Source: Methylocystis sp. L43 | GTDB taxonomy: Bacteria > Pseudomonadota > Alphaproteobacteria > Rhizobiales > Beijerinckiaceae | Direction of reading: 5' to 3' | Length of the DNA: 64,000 bases | NCBI RefSeq assembly: GCF_015709525.1 | Contig: NZ_JADNRA010000035.1 | Location: 124,001-188,000 of the forward strand | In this document: positions 63,488-64,000 of the stretch, piece after piece | How positions within the stretch are numbered: the first letter of the stretch is position 1 | Layout: every line of letters begins with the position of its first letter | The notes under the pieces: generated by a model | Told to the model about the DNA's origin: nothing | Seen by the model: the letters and a program-made list of their open reading frames with translations, nothing else | Database searches by the model: none | Program-made: the position numbers and the translations under genes

Positions 63488-64000
63488 ATGTTCGAATTCG
63501 ACGTCGTCACGCTCTCGCGCCTGCAATTTGCGCTGACGGCGATGTATCACTTCCTTTTTGTGCCGCTGACGCTCGGCCTCGCGCTGCTGCTCGCGATCAT
63601 GGAAAGCGTCTATGTGATGACGGGGCGAACCGTCTGGCGCGAAGCGACGCAATTCTGGGGCACGCTGTTTGGCATCAACTTCGCCATGGGCGTCGCCACC
63701 GGCGTCACGATGGAATTTCAGTTTGGCACCAACTGGGCCTATTACTCGCATTATGTCGGCGACATTTTTGGCGCGCCGCTCGCCATCGAAGGCCTGATGG
63801 CCTTCTTCCTTGAGGCGACCTTCGTCGGCCTGTTTTTCTTCGGCTGGAAGCGTCTAAGCAAGGTCCAGCATCTCGTCGTCACCTGGCTTGTCGCGCTCGG
63901 CGCCAATTTCTCGGCGCTGTGGATTCTTGTCGCCAACGCCTGGATGCAGAATCCGGTCGGCGCCGCGTTCAATCCGCAGACGATGCGCATGGAGCTCACG
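63488..64000 (+). CDS. cydA: Cytochrome bd-type quinol oxidase subunit I, N-terminal part
   Basis: The frame runs off the right edge with 171 codons visible, about a third of CydA. The start [20 protein letters not shown] carries the predicted high-spin haem ligand H21, and the following [26 protein letters not shown] is strongly conserved. The Q-loop that separates bd subtypes from CIO is outside the window. It probably receives electrons from SQR through quinol. Confidence 0.93.
   Translation, partial: MFEFDVVTLSRLQFALTAMYHFLFVPLTLGLALLLAIMESVYVMTGRTVWREATQFWGTLFGINFAMGVATGVTMEFQFGTNWAYYSHYVGDIFGAPLAIEGLMAFFLEATFVGLFFFGWKRLSKVQHLVVTWLVALGANFSALWILVANAWMQNPVGAAFNPQTMRMELT

Overview
The window looks like a chromosomal segment of a GC-rich alphaproteobacterium of the order Hyphomicrobiales. 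The support is ALA synthase (C4 pathway), the PhyR/NepR/EcfG stress module, the gmk-yicC-mltG-fabF-acpP order, a lptB-rpoN-hpf-ptsN block, and interspersed palindromes of a type common in that order. A Beijerinckiaceae/Methylocystaceae-like host is my guess, but no diagnostic gene proves it. No rRNA, tRNA, CRISPR array, insertion sequence or prophage was seen.

Layout. Positions 1-9.6 kb (minus strand) carry cell-wall and fatty-acid genes: gmk, yicC, a very long mltG, fabF, acpP, fabG and fabD. A plus-strand outer-membrane beta-barrel gene sits between fabG and fabD. Positions 9.7-16.6 kb are mixed: a Tat-exported deaminase, a SOUL haem-binding protein, an AT-rich OLD-type ATPase/TOPRIM nuclease gene, acs, a cyclic-nucleotide-binding membrane protein and a DUF2243 protein. 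Positions 16.7-21.7 kb hold leuD, lptB, rpoN, hpf and ptsN. Positions 21.7-24.1 kb hold the general stress response core (KGG-repeat protein, phyR, nepR, ecfG). FumC and an M20 peptidase follow. A cobalamin riboswitch at 27.3 kb precedes btuB and two unassigned genes. Positions 31-37 kb hold yihY, a decayed gene copy, and a LysR gene divergent from a methyltransferase/SDR/DUF1326/DUF2182 run. Positions 37-49 kb are mostly metabolic (cobalamin adenosyltransferase, hemA, ugd, maeB, mutS), with a small-membrane-protein cluster at 43.8-44.9 kb. Positions 49-54 kb hold RNA-modification genes (rsmD, an RluB-type synthase, tadA), a patatin and an alpha/beta hydrolase. Positions 54-64 kb hold carbonic anhydrase, an RND/MFP/CMD/rhodanese operon, a HiPIP, and a sulfide module: BigR-type repressor, DUF2892 protein, Crp/Fnr regulator, sulfide:quinone oxidoreductase, cydP and the start of cydA.

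How parts work together. Three exact EcfG-type promoters (GGAAC, 16 nt, CGTT) link nepR-ecfG to a DUF2243 membrane protein and a small secreted Tyr/Gly-rich protein, defining a local stress regulon. The right end reads as a persulfide-sensing, sulfide-oxidising unit that would feed electrons to quinone and a bd-type oxidase. The riboswitch-headed operon is probably for B12 uptake, and its third gene is a candidate inner-membrane component.
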